64,000 nucleotides of DNA from Mycobacterium ahvazicum. GTDB lineage: Bacteria > Actinomycetota > Actinomycetes > Mycobacteriales > Mycobacteriaceae. The notes beneath the pieces were generated by a model. It searched no databases. It was not told the DNA's origin and saw only the letters and a list, made by a program, of their open reading frames with translations. The position numbers were made by a program, and so were the translations under genes. The DNA lies in contig NZ_FXEG02000006.1 of NCBI RefSeq assembly GCF_900176255.2, positions 124,001 to 188,000 on the forward strand, in the 5' to 3' direction. This document shows, piece after piece, positions 34,061 through 44,325 of the stretch (positions are counted from its first letter, which is position 1; every line of letters starts with the position of its first letter).

Positions 34061-34911
34061 CCGCCATCCCAGCGGCACATCGGCTGCCGCGGCTGGCGAA
34101 GGGCGTGCGCGGTTTTGCTGACGGATGGAACCGGCTCGGAAGCCAGACCGCGTTCTACGTCAAAGCCCTCGGCTTGGTCTGGGAGGCTATGGCCCGCTAC
34201 AAGGTGGAGACGCTGCGCCTGATCGCCAACATGAGTTTGGGCGTGGGCGCTCTGGCCATCATCGGCGGCACCGTGGTAATCGTCACCACCTTGACGATGT
34301 CAACTGGGGGACTCGTCGGCATCCAGCTATACCGATCGTTATCCGATGTCGGGGTGCAGGCATTGAGCGGTTTCGCGTCCGCCTACATCAACACCCGTAT
34401 CAGCTCGCCGCTGATCGCCGATATCGGCTTGGCTGCCACAATTGGCGCCGGTGCCACCGCACAGCTGGGCGCCATGCGGATCAACGAGGAGATCGACGCG
34501 CTCGAGGTGATGGGCATCCGCACGATCGCCTACCTGGCCTCGACTCGGGTGTTGGCGGGCGTAGTTGTCGTCGTTCCGCTGTGGTGTATGGCGGCGCTGT
34601 CGGGATTTCTGGCCACGCGCATGCTAGTGATCTTAATCTACGGACAGCCTCCGGGCGTATATGACCACTATTTCCACACTTATCTGCAACCAACAGACCT
34701 CATTTGGTCGTTGATGCAAGTGATCGCCTCTGCGGTAACGATCATGCTGGTGCACACCTATTACGGTTTCAACGCCTCGGGCGGGCCGGCGGGCGTCGGT
34801 GAGGCGGTCGGTCGTGCTGTGCGCACGTCACTGATCGTGGCGGTGGCGGTGACGTTGGCGGTGGCGCTGGCCGCCTACGGTGTTTCCGGCAACTTCCACC
34901 TGTCCGGGTAG
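34057..34911 (+). CDS. yrbEB: YrbEB, MlaE-type permease of mce operon
   Basis: A 284-residue partner of YrbEA beginning in the GTGA overlap at 34057. Signatures GFASAYINTRISSPLIADIGLAATIG, and AQLGAMRINEEIDALEVMGI, the loop that contacts the MceG ATPase. Five or six membrane segments. Six bases separate it from mceA. Confidence 0.95.
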   Translation: MTAIPAAHRLPRLAKGVRGFADGWNRLGSQTAFYVKALGLVWEAMARYKVETLRLIANMSLGVGALAIIGGTVVIVTTLTMSTGGLVGIQLYRSLSDVGVQALSGFASAYINTRISSPLIADIGLAATIGAGATAQLGAMRINEEIDALEVMGIRTIAYLASTRVLAGVVVVVPLWCMAALSGFLATRMLVILIYGQPPGVYDHYFHTYLQPTDLIWSLMQVIASAVTIMLVHTYYGFNASGGPAGVGEAVGRAVRTSLIVAVAVTLAVALAAYGVSGNFHLSG

Positions 34912-34916
34912 CGGCG

Positions 34917-36374
34917 ATGAAGAGCAAACGGCGCGAGGCGGGCCTGCACCCGGCGATCTGGACATTTGTCCTCTTGGCGTCGATCGCCGCGCTGATCGCG
35001 CTGACGGTCGGCGCCTTCAACAGGGACTTCAGGCCCTACGCTCGGGTGACGCTGGCGTCTGACCGGGCGGGACTGGTGATGGAGCCCGGCGCCAAAGTGA
35101 AGATGCGTGGGGTCCAGGTCGGCCGGGTCGCGTCAATCCAGCCGGGCGATCCAGTGAAGTTGCAATTGGAGCTCTACCCGGAGCAACTCAAATACATTCC
35201 GGCCAACGTCACCGCCGAAATCACCGCCCCCACGGCGTTCGGCGCCAAGGACGTCGAACTGCTAGCGCCGGCCCAGCCGAGCGCGCGACGGCTGGCGGCC
35301 GGGGCAGTGGTGAAATCCGGAAATGTGAGTGTCGAGGTAAACACTGTGTTCCAGAACCTCGTTGCTGTGCTGAACCAGGTGGACGTCCCGAAATTGAACG
35401 CGGTGCTCACCGCGTTCGCCGACGGATTTCGCGGTAAGGGTGAAGCGATCGGCGAGGCCACCACCGATCTCAACCAGGTCCTGATGGCGATCAATCCGCG
35501 CAGTGAGACGATCCGTGCCGACTACCGCGCCCTCAAAGGCTTCAGTGACACTTACGGCGCGGCAGCAAGCAACATCGTGACGGTGCTGGGTGCCGTCAGC
35601 ACCACCAGCACCACCATCACCGACAACGCAAAACAACTCGACTCATTGCTGCTCGACGTCAGCGGGCTCTCCCGCGCCGGGACCAATCTGATCGGGCCCA
35701 ACAAAGACAACTTCGTGCATGGCATCAATCTGCTGGAGTCCACCACGCGCCTACTGATGAAGTACAACCCGGAGCTGACCTGCACGCTGGTCGGCGGGAA
35801 AAACGCCCTCGATTTCGGCGCACTGAATTCTTCCGGCGGCAGCAATGGATACTCGGAGATCCTGGATGTCGCGCTGCTGCTGGGCAAGGACGCATACCGC
35901 TATCCGGACAATCTGCCGGTCACCGACATCAAGGGCGGCCCCGGCGGCGAGCCGGGATGCGGCTCGCTGCCCGATGTTGCCAAGAACTGGCCGCAGCGCT
36001 ACCTCGTCACGGATTCTGGGTGGGGCACCGGAGTAGATGTGCGACCCAACCCCGGTATCGGCTTCCCGGGTTACGTCGACTACTTCCCCGTCACCAGGGG
36101 AACCCCACAACCGCCCAGCATCCGCCATCCGGCGGGTCCGGCGCCTGGTCCCATCCCGTACCCGGGAGCACCCCCCTACGGTGCGCAGCTATACGCCCCG
36201 GACGGAACACCGCTGTATCCCGGTCTGCCGCCGGCGCCGCCGCCGGGCAGGCCGCGAGAACCCGGCCCTCCGCCGGCGGGTTCCGAACCGTTCGTGCCGC
36301 CAGTGCCGGCCGGCGTGCAAGCAACTTGCGGAGTACTCAATCAGCAATGCGTACCGCCGCCGCCAGCCCCCTGA
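34917..36374 (+). CDS. mceA: Mce family protein MceA
   Basis: A 485-residue protein. One N-terminal membrane helix (FVLLASIAALIALTVGAF), MCE/MlaD domain (DRAGLVMEPGAKVKMRGVQVG), a long helical region that builds the needle-like channel, and a C-terminal cholesterol-uptake-porter-type domain ending in a proline-rich tail (PPAPPPGRPREPGPP). MceA is one of six different subunits thought to form a hetero-hexameric tube carrying lipids from the outer envelope to YrbEAB. Confidence 0.95.
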   Translation: MKSKRREAGLHPAIWTFVLLASIAALIALTVGAFNRDFRPYARVTLASDRAGLVMEPGAKVKMRGVQVGRVASIQPGDPVKLQLELYPEQLKYIPANVTAEITAPTAFGAKDVELLAPAQPSARRLAAGAVVKSGNVSVEVNTVFQNLVAVLNQVDVPKLNAVLTAFADGFRGKGEAIGEATTDLNQVLMAINPRSETIRADYRALKGFSDTYGAAASNIVTVLGAVSTTSTTITDNAKQLDSLLLDVSGLSRAGTNLIGPNKDNFVHGINLLESTTRLLMKYNPELTCTLVGGKNALDFGALNSSGGSNGYSEILDVALLLGKDAYRYPDNLPVTDIKGGPGGEPGCGSLPDVAKNWPQRYLVTDSGWGTGVDVRPNPGIGFPGYVDYFPVTRGTPQPPSIRHPAGPAPGPIPYPGAPPYGAQLYAPDGTPLYPGLPPAPPPGRPREPGPPPAGSEPFVPPVPAGVQATCGVLNQQCVPPPPAP

Positions 36375-36426
36375 GCCTTGACGGCCGAAGGCGAGAGGCA
36401 AGAGAAGCCATTAGAGGAAGGCAGAT

Positions 36427-37455
36427 ATGCGAGAGAATTTGGTAGGCGTCACGTGGCGCCTCGCCATCTACTTGGTCGTGTGCCTGGTCGGCGCGTTTGC
36501 GCTGGTCGCCGTCTTCGGCCAATTGCGCTTTCAGTCGGAACAGAGCTATCGGGCCGTTTTCGCGAACGTGTCCGGGCTAGAAGGTGGGAATTTCGTCCGC
36601 GTCGCCGGCGTCGAGGTCGGCAAGGTCAAAAACATCACCATCCAGCCCGATTCGACCGTGGTCGTGGAGTTCTCCGCCGCTAACTCGGTAATCCTCACCG
36701 AGGGCGCCAGGGCCGCCATCCGCTTCGCGGACCTCATCGGGGGCAGATACGTGGCACTTGAGGAGGGCGCCGGGGGAGTAAACAGACTTCATCCGGGAGG
36801 AACCATTCCACTGAGCCGCACCGAGCCGGCGCTGGACCTCGACGCGCTGATCGGTGGTTTCCGGCCGCTGTTCCGCGCGCTCGACCCTGACCAAGTGAAC
36901 AAGCTGACCGGCCAACTGATCGCGGCCTTTCAGGGTCAGGGCGGCACGATTGGTTCATTTCTCACCCAGGCTGCGGCCCTCACAAACACGCTGGCCGACC
37001 GGGATCAACTGATCGGTCAAGTCGTCACCAACTTGAACTCCCTGCTCGGTTCGCTCAGCGGGCAGAGCAAGCAGTTCGCCAAGGCGGTCGACTCACTATC
37101 TGAACTGGTCGCAGGCCTCGAGGCCCGCAAGCAGGACATCAGCAACGGGGTGGCATACGCCAACGCGGCTGCAGGGTCGATCGCCGATCTGTTGTCGCAG
37201 GCCCGCCCGCCGCTGAAAAAGGTTGTGGCTGAGACGAATCGGACCGCCGAAACCGTGCTCGCCGATCGCGATTTCTTCGACAACTATCTCAACGCCTGGC
37301 CCGATGCATTCAAAATCCTCAATCGACAGGGCCTAACTGGTGACTGGTTCAGCTTCTATCTGTGCGATGTCGTGCTGAAGGTCAACGGCAAAGGGGGCCA
37401 ACCGGTGTATATCAAGGTCGTCGGCCAGTCCACCGGGAGGTGCACGCCGCGATGA
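36427..37455 (+). CDS. mceB: Mce family protein MceB
   Basis: A 342-residue MCE protein: membrane helix VVCLVGAFALVAVF, MlaD domain NVSGLEGGNFVRVAGVEVGKV, helical part, and short C-terminus ending SFYLCDVVLKVNG, typical of MceB, which lacks the long proline-rich tail. The stop overlaps the mceC start by 4 bases. Confidence 0.95.
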   Translation: MRENLVGVTWRLAIYLVVCLVGAFALVAVFGQLRFQSEQSYRAVFANVSGLEGGNFVRVAGVEVGKVKNITIQPDSTVVVEFSAANSVILTEGARAAIRFADLIGGRYVALEEGAGGVNRLHPGGTIPLSRTEPALDLDALIGGFRPLFRALDPDQVNKLTGQLIAAFQGQGGTIGSFLTQAAALTNTLADRDQLIGQVVTNLNSLLGSLSGQSKQFAKAVDSLSELVAGLEARKQDISNGVAYANAAAGSIADLLSQARPPLKKVVAETNRTAETVLADRDFFDNYLNAWPDAFKILNRQGLTGDWFSFYLCDVVLKVNGKGGQPVYIKVVGQSTGRCTPR

Positions 37456-38738
37456 AATCCTTTTCCGAACGTAACCCGCTCCGCATTGGCGCCATCGGAC
37501 TCGGCATCACCTTTGCTCTCATGCTGATATCGCTGAACTACGACAAGCTGCCGTTCTTCAACACAGGCAAGACCTACTCGGCGTATTTCGCCGAGGCCGG
37601 CGGCCTGGCGCCCGGCAACGCTGTTCAGGTGTCGGGTTTCCGGGTAGGTCAAGTCTCGAGCGTCGAGCTGGACGGACCGCGGGTGCTGGTTAAGTTCCAT
37701 GTCGCCGGCGACGTGCGGCTCGGTGATCGCACCGAGGCAGCAATTAAATTGAAGACCTTACTCGGCAGCAAGGTCCTCGAGGTCACTCCACGCGGAGACG
37801 GAAAACTGACCGGTCCCATACCGCTCGACCGGACCAGGCCGGCCTATCAATTGCCTGACGCGCTGGGCGATCTCACGACAACCATCAGCGGGTTGAATAC
37901 CGACCAACTATCCAACTCGCTGGCCGTGCTGTCCGACACCTTCGCCGATACCCCACCCGACCTGAAGGCGGCGGTGCAGGGGCTGGCGAGGTTCTCCCAG
38001 ACACTGGACCAACGCGACGCCCAGCTGCGAAACCTGTTGAGTAACGCCAACAAAGCGACGAAGGTGCTCGCCGAACGCAGCGACGAAGTCGTCAACCTGG
38101 TCGCCAACACCAACGCCCTTTTGGCGCAACTGAAAAGCCAGAGCAGCGCACTGGACCAGATCTCCAGCAATCTCTCCGCGGTGGCCCGCCAGGTAAAGGG
38201 TTTCATCGCCGAGAACCGCGACACCCTCAAGCCGGCGCTGGACAGGCTCAACCAGGTATTAGGAATCGTCGACAACCGCAAAGAACGCGTGCAGAAGGCG
38301 CTCACGGGGCTGAACAGCTTTTCGTTGAGGCTTGGCGAAACGGTGTCGGCCGCCCCGTTCTACAAGGCTTACGTCGCTAACCTGTTGCCCGGGCAGTTCG
38401 TCCAACCGTTCATCGACGCGGCCTTCTCCGACCTGGGCCTGGATCCGAACGTGCTGCTGCCCACGCAGCGCGCCGACCCGGAGGTCGGCCAGCCGGGAAC
38501 ACCGCCGCTGCCGGTACCCTTCCCGCGGACCGGCCAGGGCGGGGAACCGCGCATGACCATCCCGGACGCCATCACGGGTAACCCCAGTGACCATCCGTGT
38601 GGTCTGCCCGGTGCGGCATTGCCCGGTCCCGGCTGCTACCCGTACCGGGAGCCACCACCGGCACCACCACCCGGCGGCCCGCCGCCAGGACCGCCCGCGC
38701 CTCCGAATCCGCAGCCGGTTCAGGGCGGTGGACAGTGA
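37452..38738 (+). CDS. mceC: Mce family protein MceC
   Basis: Start ATG 37452 in the ATGA overlap with mceB, giving 428 residues; the open frame further upstream is a shadow of mceB. Helix IGLGITFALMLISL, MlaD domain EAGGLAPGNAVQVSGFRVGQV, long coiled-coil-like middle, C-terminus rich in Pro (EPPPAPPPGGPPPGPPAPP). Stop overlaps the GTG of mceD. Confidence 0.95.
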   Translation: MKSFSERNPLRIGAIGLGITFALMLISLNYDKLPFFNTGKTYSAYFAEAGGLAPGNAVQVSGFRVGQVSSVELDGPRVLVKFHVAGDVRLGDRTEAAIKLKTLLGSKVLEVTPRGDGKLTGPIPLDRTRPAYQLPDALGDLTTTISGLNTDQLSNSLAVLSDTFADTPPDLKAAVQGLARFSQTLDQRDAQLRNLLSNANKATKVLAERSDEVVNLVANTNALLAQLKSQSSALDQISSNLSAVARQVKGFIAENRDTLKPALDRLNQVLGIVDNRKERVQKALTGLNSFSLRLGETVSAAPFYKAYVANLLPGQFVQPFIDAAFSDLGLDPNVLLPTQRADPEVGQPGTPPLPVPFPRTGQGGEPRMTIPDAITGNPSDHPCGLPGAALPGPGCYPYREPPPAPPPGGPPPGPPAPPNPQPVQGGGQ

Positions 38739-40058
38739 ATTCACGCAACGCCAAGATCGGCTTGGCCTTCGCGCTGGTCCTGTTGCTGATCGGCGGCATC
38801 GTGACGGCGGTAAGGTCGGTCAGCGGTATTGGCCGCACCACTGTCACCGGCTACTTCGCGGATAGCACCGGGCTCTACAACGGGGATGACGTCGTTATTC
38901 TCGGCGTCCGCGTCGGCAAGATCGAGAAGATCGAACCACAGCCCAGCCGTGTCAAGATCACCTTCTGGTACCACGGCAAATACAAGGTGCCCGCCGACGC
39001 CAAGGCCGTGATCTTGTCACCGTCCCTGGTGACACCTCGATCCATCCAGTTGACACCCGCCTATACGGGTGGTCCGGTGATGGCCACCGGCGCGGTAATC
39101 CCGCAGGTTCGCACCGCTGTTCCGGTGGAATACGACGACTTGCGCCAGCAACTCGAGAAGCTGACGCAGACGCTGCAGCCCGCCGAACCGGGCGGCACCA
39201 GCACTTTGGGGGCATTTATCAACACCGCCGCCGACAACTTGCGTGGCCAAGGCCCAGATATCCGTGACACCCTCATCAAGCTGTCACAGGCGATATCGGC
39301 GATCGGCGACCACAGCAACGACCTGTTCTCCACCGTGAAGAACTTGTCGATCCTGGTCTCCGCGCTGCATGACAGCAGCGACCTGCTGCGTCACCTGAAC
39401 CAGAATCTGGCCGCGGTGACCAACCTGTTCACCAACGACCCAAATGAGGTCGGAAATGCGGTTCGCGATCTCAACGAGGTGGCCGATGACGTCCGAAACT
39501 TTGTGGCCGATAACCGGGAGACCCTGGGTGACACCTCCGACAAGCTGGCGTCGGTGTCACAGGCGCTCAACGCGAGCCTCGACGACGTCAAACAAGTTCT
39601 GCATGTCGCGCCGACAGCCTTTCAAAACTTCCTTAACATCTATCAGCCCGCCCAGGGCGCGTTGACCGGTTCGCTGGCGGTGAACCAATTCGCCAACCCG
39701 ATCCAATTCCTCTGCAGTGCGGTAGAGGCGGCCTCGCGGCGCGGTGGCAAAGAGTCAGCGAAACTCTGTGTGCAGTCCCTGGCGCCGATCATCAAGACCC
39801 GTCAATACAACTTCCCGCCGCTGGCCGAGAACCTTTTCGTCGGAACCACCGCGCGCCCCAACGAAATAACTTATAGCGAGGACTGGCTGCGGCCCGATTA
39901 TGTTCCCCCGCGGGGCGGTGCCGCCGGCAAACACCCCACCGGGGTCCCCACCCTCGCCACCATCGCCGGCGGCACCGCCGGCGCCCGCCCAACCAGTAGC
40001 CACCAACCCGGCCGATGGCCTGCGCGGGATGATGGTGCCGTCCGGAGGTGGACAGTGA
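38735..40058 (+). CDS. mceD: Mce family protein MceD, C-terminus shifted into the mceE frame
   Basis: Starts at GTG 38735 overlapping the mceC stop. Membrane helix FALVLLLIGGIVTAV, MlaD domain STGLYNGDDVVILGVRVGKI, normal middle up to EDWLRPDYVPP. The natural MceD tail (PPSPPSPAAPPAP, ending DGLRGMMVPSGGGQ, stop 40056-40058) is in a different frame. Removing one C from the CCCCC run at 39905-39909 would restore it. As written, the frame reads through into mceE without a stop, giving one 826-residue product. Either a homopolymer sequencing error or a real mutation. Confidence 0.85.
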
Positions 40059-41215
40059 TCCGATCAGGGCGCTTGTCGCGAGCAGCCGTAGGGCTGGCGG
40101 CGGCACTAGTGGTGGCGGCACTCTCCGGCTGCGGGTTCCGCGGGGCGAACTCGTTTCCGTTGCCGGGAACTCAGGGCGGTGGGCCGGGTTCGTACACCGT
40201 CCAAGCGCAGATGCCCGACGTGCAGAATCTGGAACGGAATTCCCGAGTCCGGGTCAACGATGTCACCGTCGGCAAGGTGACGAACATCGAGCTTCAGAAC
40301 TGGCATGCACTGGTCACCATGACGATCAACGGTGATGTCAACCTGCCCGCCAACGCGACCGCCACGGTCGGGCAGACCAGCCTGCTGGGTTCGGTGCACG
40401 TCGAATTGGCGCCACCCGCTGGGGTCCCGCCTCAAGGCAAGCTCAAAAACGGGTCAATGATTCCGATGTCGTCAGCGGGCACCTATCCATCAACCGAAAG
40501 GACATTGGCCGCGGTTTCGTTGGTGCTCAACGGCGGCGGCCTAGGGCAGATCCAGGACATCACCAAGTCTTTAAGCACTGCTTTCACCGGCCGCGAGGCG
40601 GACCTGAGGAGCCTGCTCGGGCAACTCGATAAGTTCGTCGGGTACCTCAACGACCAAAAAGACGACATCATCGCCGCAACGGAAAGCTTGAACAACCTAA
40701 CTGGTCAATTCGCCGACCAGAAGCCGGTGATCGACAAAGCGTTGAAGACCATACCGGGCGCATTGACCGTGCTGAAAGACGAGCGGACCGCCCTCGCCGA
40801 TGCGCTCGGTGACGTCAGCAGATTCGGCGCACTTGCCGCTGACTCAGTCAACAAGACCAAGGAAAACCTGGTCAAGGAGCTGAGGGATCTCGGCCCGGTG
40901 CTGCAGTCACTGGCCGATGCCGGGCCGGCGCTGACCCGTGCGCTGGACTTCTACGGGACCTTCCCGTTCCCCACGAGCACACTCAGCAAATGGATGCGCG
41001 GCGACTATGCCAACCTGACAGCCGTCATCGACCTGACGCTGAGCCGGCTGGACGCGTCCTTTTTCACCGGTACCCGGTTCGAGTGCAATCTGACCGAGCT
41101 GGAACTGCAGTGGGGCCGCACCATCGGCCAGATGCCCAGCCCCTGTACTGGTGGCGGCCCATACAATCCCGGGAACCCACTGGTTGTTCCCTACCACTTC
41201 GACCAGGGGCGCTGA
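40055..41215 (+). CDS. mceE: Mce family lipoprotein MceE
   Basis: GTG 40055 overlaps the restored mceD stop (GTGA), giving 386 residues. Signal LSRAAVGLAAALVVAAL with lipobox LSGC, so it is lipid-anchored, the hallmark of MceE (LprK/LprN-like). MlaD domain NLERNSRVRVNDVTVGKV; C-terminal part has a Cys pair and PCTGGGPYNPGN. In the given sequence it shares an uninterrupted frame with mceD; if fused, its signal peptide would be internal. Confidence 0.93.
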   Translation: MIRSGRLSRAAVGLAAALVVAALSGCGFRGANSFPLPGTQGGGPGSYTVQAQMPDVQNLERNSRVRVNDVTVGKVTNIELQNWHALVTMTINGDVNLPANATATVGQTSLLGSVHVELAPPAGVPPQGKLKNGSMIPMSSAGTYPSTERTLAAVSLVLNGGGLGQIQDITKSLSTAFTGREADLRSLLGQLDKFVGYLNDQKDDIIAATESLNNLTGQFADQKPVIDKALKTIPGALTVLKDERTALADALGDVSRFGALAADSVNKTKENLVKELRDLGPVLQSLADAGPALTRALDFYGTFPFPTSTLSKWMRGDYANLTAVIDLTLSRLDASFFTGTRFECNLTELELQWGRTIGQMPSPCTGGGPYNPGNPLVVPYHFDQGR

Positions 41216-41219
41216 CATC

Positions 41220-42689
41220 GTGCTCACTAGGCGAATCAAAATCCAGCTGATCGTTTTCGCGGTGGTCAGCCTGACCGCGGGCACCATCATGTTTTTCAAC
41301 TACATGCAGATCCCGACGACGTTCTTTGGGGTCGACCGCTACACCGTGACGGTGCAGCTGCCCGAGGCTGGCGGCCTATATCCGGGCGGCAACGTCACCT
41401 ACCGAGGCGTCGAAGTGGGCCGGGTGCGCGACGTGCGCCTAACCAGTAGCGGCGCCGAGGCGGAGCTCCAGTTGGACTCGGATGTCCACATCCCAGCCGA
41501 CCTCAGCGCCCAGGTGCACAGCGTGTCCGCAGTCGGCGAGCAATATGTCGAACTGCTGCCACGCACCGGGAACGGCCCGTCGCTGAAAAACGGCGACGTG
41601 ATCCCTGTGGACCGCACGTATGTTCCGCCGAACCTCAACTCGCTGCTGCAGGCGACCAATCGCGGGCTGAGCGTGATCCCGCGCGACAACCTCAAAACGG
41701 TGGTCGACGAATCCTATGCGGCGGTGGGCGGGCTCGGCCCCGAGCTTTCCCGGCTGGTGAATGGCACCTCGAAGCTCGCGATCGACAGCCGCAAGAACCT
41801 CGACGCACTCGTGACCTTGATTGACGGGTCAAAGCCACTGCTGGACAGCCAAATTCAGTCATCGGACGCCGTGCACGCCTGGGCCGCCCACCTGGCGACC
41901 ATCACGTCGCAGCTTCGAGACAACGACTCCGCGGTCAGGGGCGTGCTTCACAAGGGCGGCCCAGCGGCCGCCGAGGCCCGGCAGCTGTTCGACCGGTTGA
42001 ACCCCACGTTGCCGATCGTGCTGGCCAATCTGGTGAGTATCGGGCAGGTGGGGGTCACCTATCGGGACGACCTGGAAGCTGTCCTGGTGGAGCTGCCGCA
42101 GGGGGCGGCCGACGTCCAAGCGACCGGGGTTCCCAATAGGAACACCAAACAGCCTTACCTGGGTGGCTACCTCAGCTTCAATCTGAATCTCAACTGGCCG
42201 CCGCCGTGCACCACCGGGTTCCTGCCGCCCCAGCAGCAGCGGGCCGCCAGCTACGAGGACTACCCGGATCCGCCCAAAGGCGACCTATATTGCCGGGTAC
42301 CGCAGGACTCGCTGCTCGACGTGCGCGGTGCGCGCAATCTGCCGTGCGAGACGCGTCCAGGCAAGCGCGCCCCGACCGTGAAGCTGTGCGAAAGCGACGA
42401 GACGTACGTTCCCCTGAACGACGGCTTCATTTGGAAGGGCGATCCCAACGCGACGTACACCGGTCAAGCTGTCCCCCAGCTTCGGCCGGGAGACGAGCCG
42501 CCCGGGCAGGCCCCGCCACCGTCGCCGCCCGGTCCGGCGCCACCGCCGATCGCGGCCGTCCAATACGACCCAGCCACCGGCATGTACGTTGGGCCAGACG
42601 GGCACATGTACAGCCAGACTGATCTGGCCCATGGGGCTACCAAGGAGAAAACATGGCAGAGCATGCTGATACCTCCCAAGAGGAACTGA
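41220..42689 (+). CDS. mceF: Mce family protein MceF
   Basis: Start GTG 41220, four bases after mceE, 489 residues. Helix LIVFAVVSLTAGTIMFF, MlaD domain EAGGLYPGGNVTYRGVEVGRV, helical middle, then a Cys-containing C-terminal domain (PPPCTTGFLPP) and a final YDPATGMYVGPDGHMY motif typical of MceF. The end overlaps the next gene by 37 bases. Confidence 0.94.
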   Translation: MLTRRIKIQLIVFAVVSLTAGTIMFFNYMQIPTTFFGVDRYTVTVQLPEAGGLYPGGNVTYRGVEVGRVRDVRLTSSGAEAELQLDSDVHIPADLSAQVHSVSAVGEQYVELLPRTGNGPSLKNGDVIPVDRTYVPPNLNSLLQATNRGLSVIPRDNLKTVVDESYAAVGGLGPELSRLVNGTSKLAIDSRKNLDALVTLIDGSKPLLDSQIQSSDAVHAWAAHLATITSQLRDNDSAVRGVLHKGGPAAAEARQLFDRLNPTLPIVLANLVSIGQVGVTYRDDLEAVLVELPQGAADVQATGVPNRNTKQPYLGGYLSFNLNLNWPPPCTTGFLPPQQQRAASYEDYPDPPKGDLYCRVPQDSLLDVRGARNLPCETRPGKRAPTVKLCESDETYVPLNDGFIWKGDPNATYTGQAVPQLRPGDEPPGQAPPPSPPGPAPPPIAAVQYDPATGMYVGPDGHMYSQTDLAHGATKEKTWQSMLIPPKRN

Positions 42690-43393
42690 GCGAAACGGGC
42701 CAGGCAGGGACAACCCCCGCATCCGTCCACACCGACGAGGGTTCATCGGATGTGCCTGACCGGGCCACCTCGAACGAGACGAGCGCCGAGTCGGCGCCTC
42801 CCTCGGTGGAGGCGGCGGAGGGTCTGACCGACGAGGCCGACGACTACGACGCCGCGGTTGATGACGGAGTCGCCGACGCCCCGGAAGACGCTGCACCGGA
42901 AAAGGAGCGGGCGTCGCCGTTAAGGCTGGCCGCCATATGGGGGTTGGTCACAGTTGCTTCTTTGGGGGGTTTGGCCGGTTGGTTCGGGTTTCGGCTGTAT
43001 CAGTCGCACCAGGCCCAAGAACAACGTGCGCTATTGGTTCAGGTTGCAAGACAAGGGGCGCTGAACCTGACCACAATCGATTGGCAGCACGCCGACGGCG
43101 ACATAAAGCGCATCCTGGACTCGGCGACAGGCACTTTCTACGACGATTTTTCCAATCGATCGAAACCCTTCATCGAGGTCGTCAAGAAAGCGCAATCGAA
43201 GTCGGTAGGAACAATCACCGAGTCGGGTTTGGAGTCGCAATCGGGCAGCGAAGCGCAAGTGCTGGTTGCCGTGTCCGTTAGAACATCGAACCTCGGTGCC
43301 GCCGATCAGGATCCGCGGCATTGGCGAATGCGAATCACCGTGCAAAAAGTTGGAAGCGATGCGAAAGTCTCCAACGTCTCATTCGTGCCATGA
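42653..43393 (+). CDS. Mce-associated membrane protein (first)
   Basis: A 246-residue protein: about 80 acidic, disordered cytoplasmic residues, one membrane helix (LAAIWGLVTVASLGGLAGWFGF), then an extracytoplasmic NTF2-like domain (FYDDFSNRSKPFIEVVKKAQ). Mas proteins follow mceF in nearly all mycobacterial mce operons and are thought to stabilise the transporter. Overlaps mceF and, by ATGA, the second mas gene. Confidence 0.88.
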   Translation: MAEHADTSQEELSETGQAGTTPASVHTDEGSSDVPDRATSNETSAESAPPSVEAAEGLTDEADDYDAAVDDGVADAPEDAAPEKERASPLRLAAIWGLVTVASLGGLAGWFGFRLYQSHQAQEQRALLVQVARQGALNLTTIDWQHADGDIKRILDSATGTFYDDFSNRSKPFIEVVKKAQSKSVGTITESGLESQSGSEAQVLVAVSVRTSNLGAADQDPRHWRMRITVQKVGSDAKVSNVSFVP

Positions 43394-44163
43394 GGAATTT
43401 GCAGGTCGGCAAGCATCGAGTGCTAAGCCTACGAGCCAGAAGGGGAACCACCGCTGTGCCGGTCGAAATTGATTCCGCCACCGAGCAAGACGAAGCGATT
43501 GCCGCCGGCGAGACCACCGACCAGGCCGCAAGCGTAACAAGCGAACCTCAGGGGCTCGATGAGACCCACGACTCGGGCGAAACAGAAGACCTTCCTCAGT
43601 CAGGGGAAGCGTCGGTCAAGGATGAGGATACTGAAGCCGAAGACGCGAAAGACGTTGAGCTCCCAGTACGTAAGCGCAGAGTTAAATGGTCCCGAGTATT
43701 GGTATTCGGGGTGCTGCCCGTGTTGGCATTGCTGATCGCAGCGGCGGCCGGCTTCTTAAAGTGGCAGGATGCATGGGTCCGTAACTCTGGGGCCGCTGGC
43801 ATCGAGTCCGTTGCAGCGGCAAAGGAATCCACCGTTGCGCTACTGTCCTACCAGCCCGACAGCGTCGAAAAGGACCTGGGGGCCGCCCGCGACCGGCTGA
43901 CCGGAAAGTTCAAAGACTCCTACACACAATTGGTCCAGGACGTGGTGATACCGGGTGCCAAGAAAGACCACATCTCGGCGATTGCCACCGTTCCCGCCGC
44001 CGCCTCAGTGTCGGCGACACCAAACCACGCGGTCGCTCTGGTGTATGTAGACCAGACTGTGGCCGTCGGCAACGACGCGCCCACGGACACCTCATCGACC
44101 GTCCGGGTGACGATGGACAAGATCGGAAACCGGTGGCTGATTTCGTCATTCGACCCAGTTTGA
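43390..44163 (+). CDS. Mce-associated membrane protein (second)
   Basis: Start at ATG 43390 in an ATGA overlap, giving 257 residues; GTG 43456 (MPVEIDSATEQ) is an alternative. Acidic N-terminal region, one helix (VLVFGVLPVLALLIAAAAGFL), then the same type of extracytoplasmic domain (LTGKFKDSYTQLVQDVVIPGAK). Last gene of the mce operon. Confidence 0.87.
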   Translation: MRNLQVGKHRVLSLRARRGTTAVPVEIDSATEQDEAIAAGETTDQAASVTSEPQGLDETHDSGETEDLPQSGEASVKDEDTEAEDAKDVELPVRKRRVKWSRVLVFGVLPVLALLIAAAAGFLKWQDAWVRNSGAAGIESVAAAKESTVALLSYQPDSVEKDLGAARDRLTGKFKDSYTQLVQDVVIPGAKKDHISAIATVPAAASVSATPNHAVALVYVDQTVAVGNDAPTDTSSTVRVTMDKIGNRWLISSFDPV

Positions 44164-44325
44164 GGCCGGTATGGGCCCAGGCAGATGTCTCCTGCGGGTC
44201 TGACTGGGTCATCCACCGTGACATGGTCGACGGATGACACTGCATAACAGTGGGTTTGAGCTGCGGCGGATCGATAAGTGCGGTGCCTCCGGAGCGGCGG
44301 GCGGCGGCGTGCTTAGCATGCCTAC

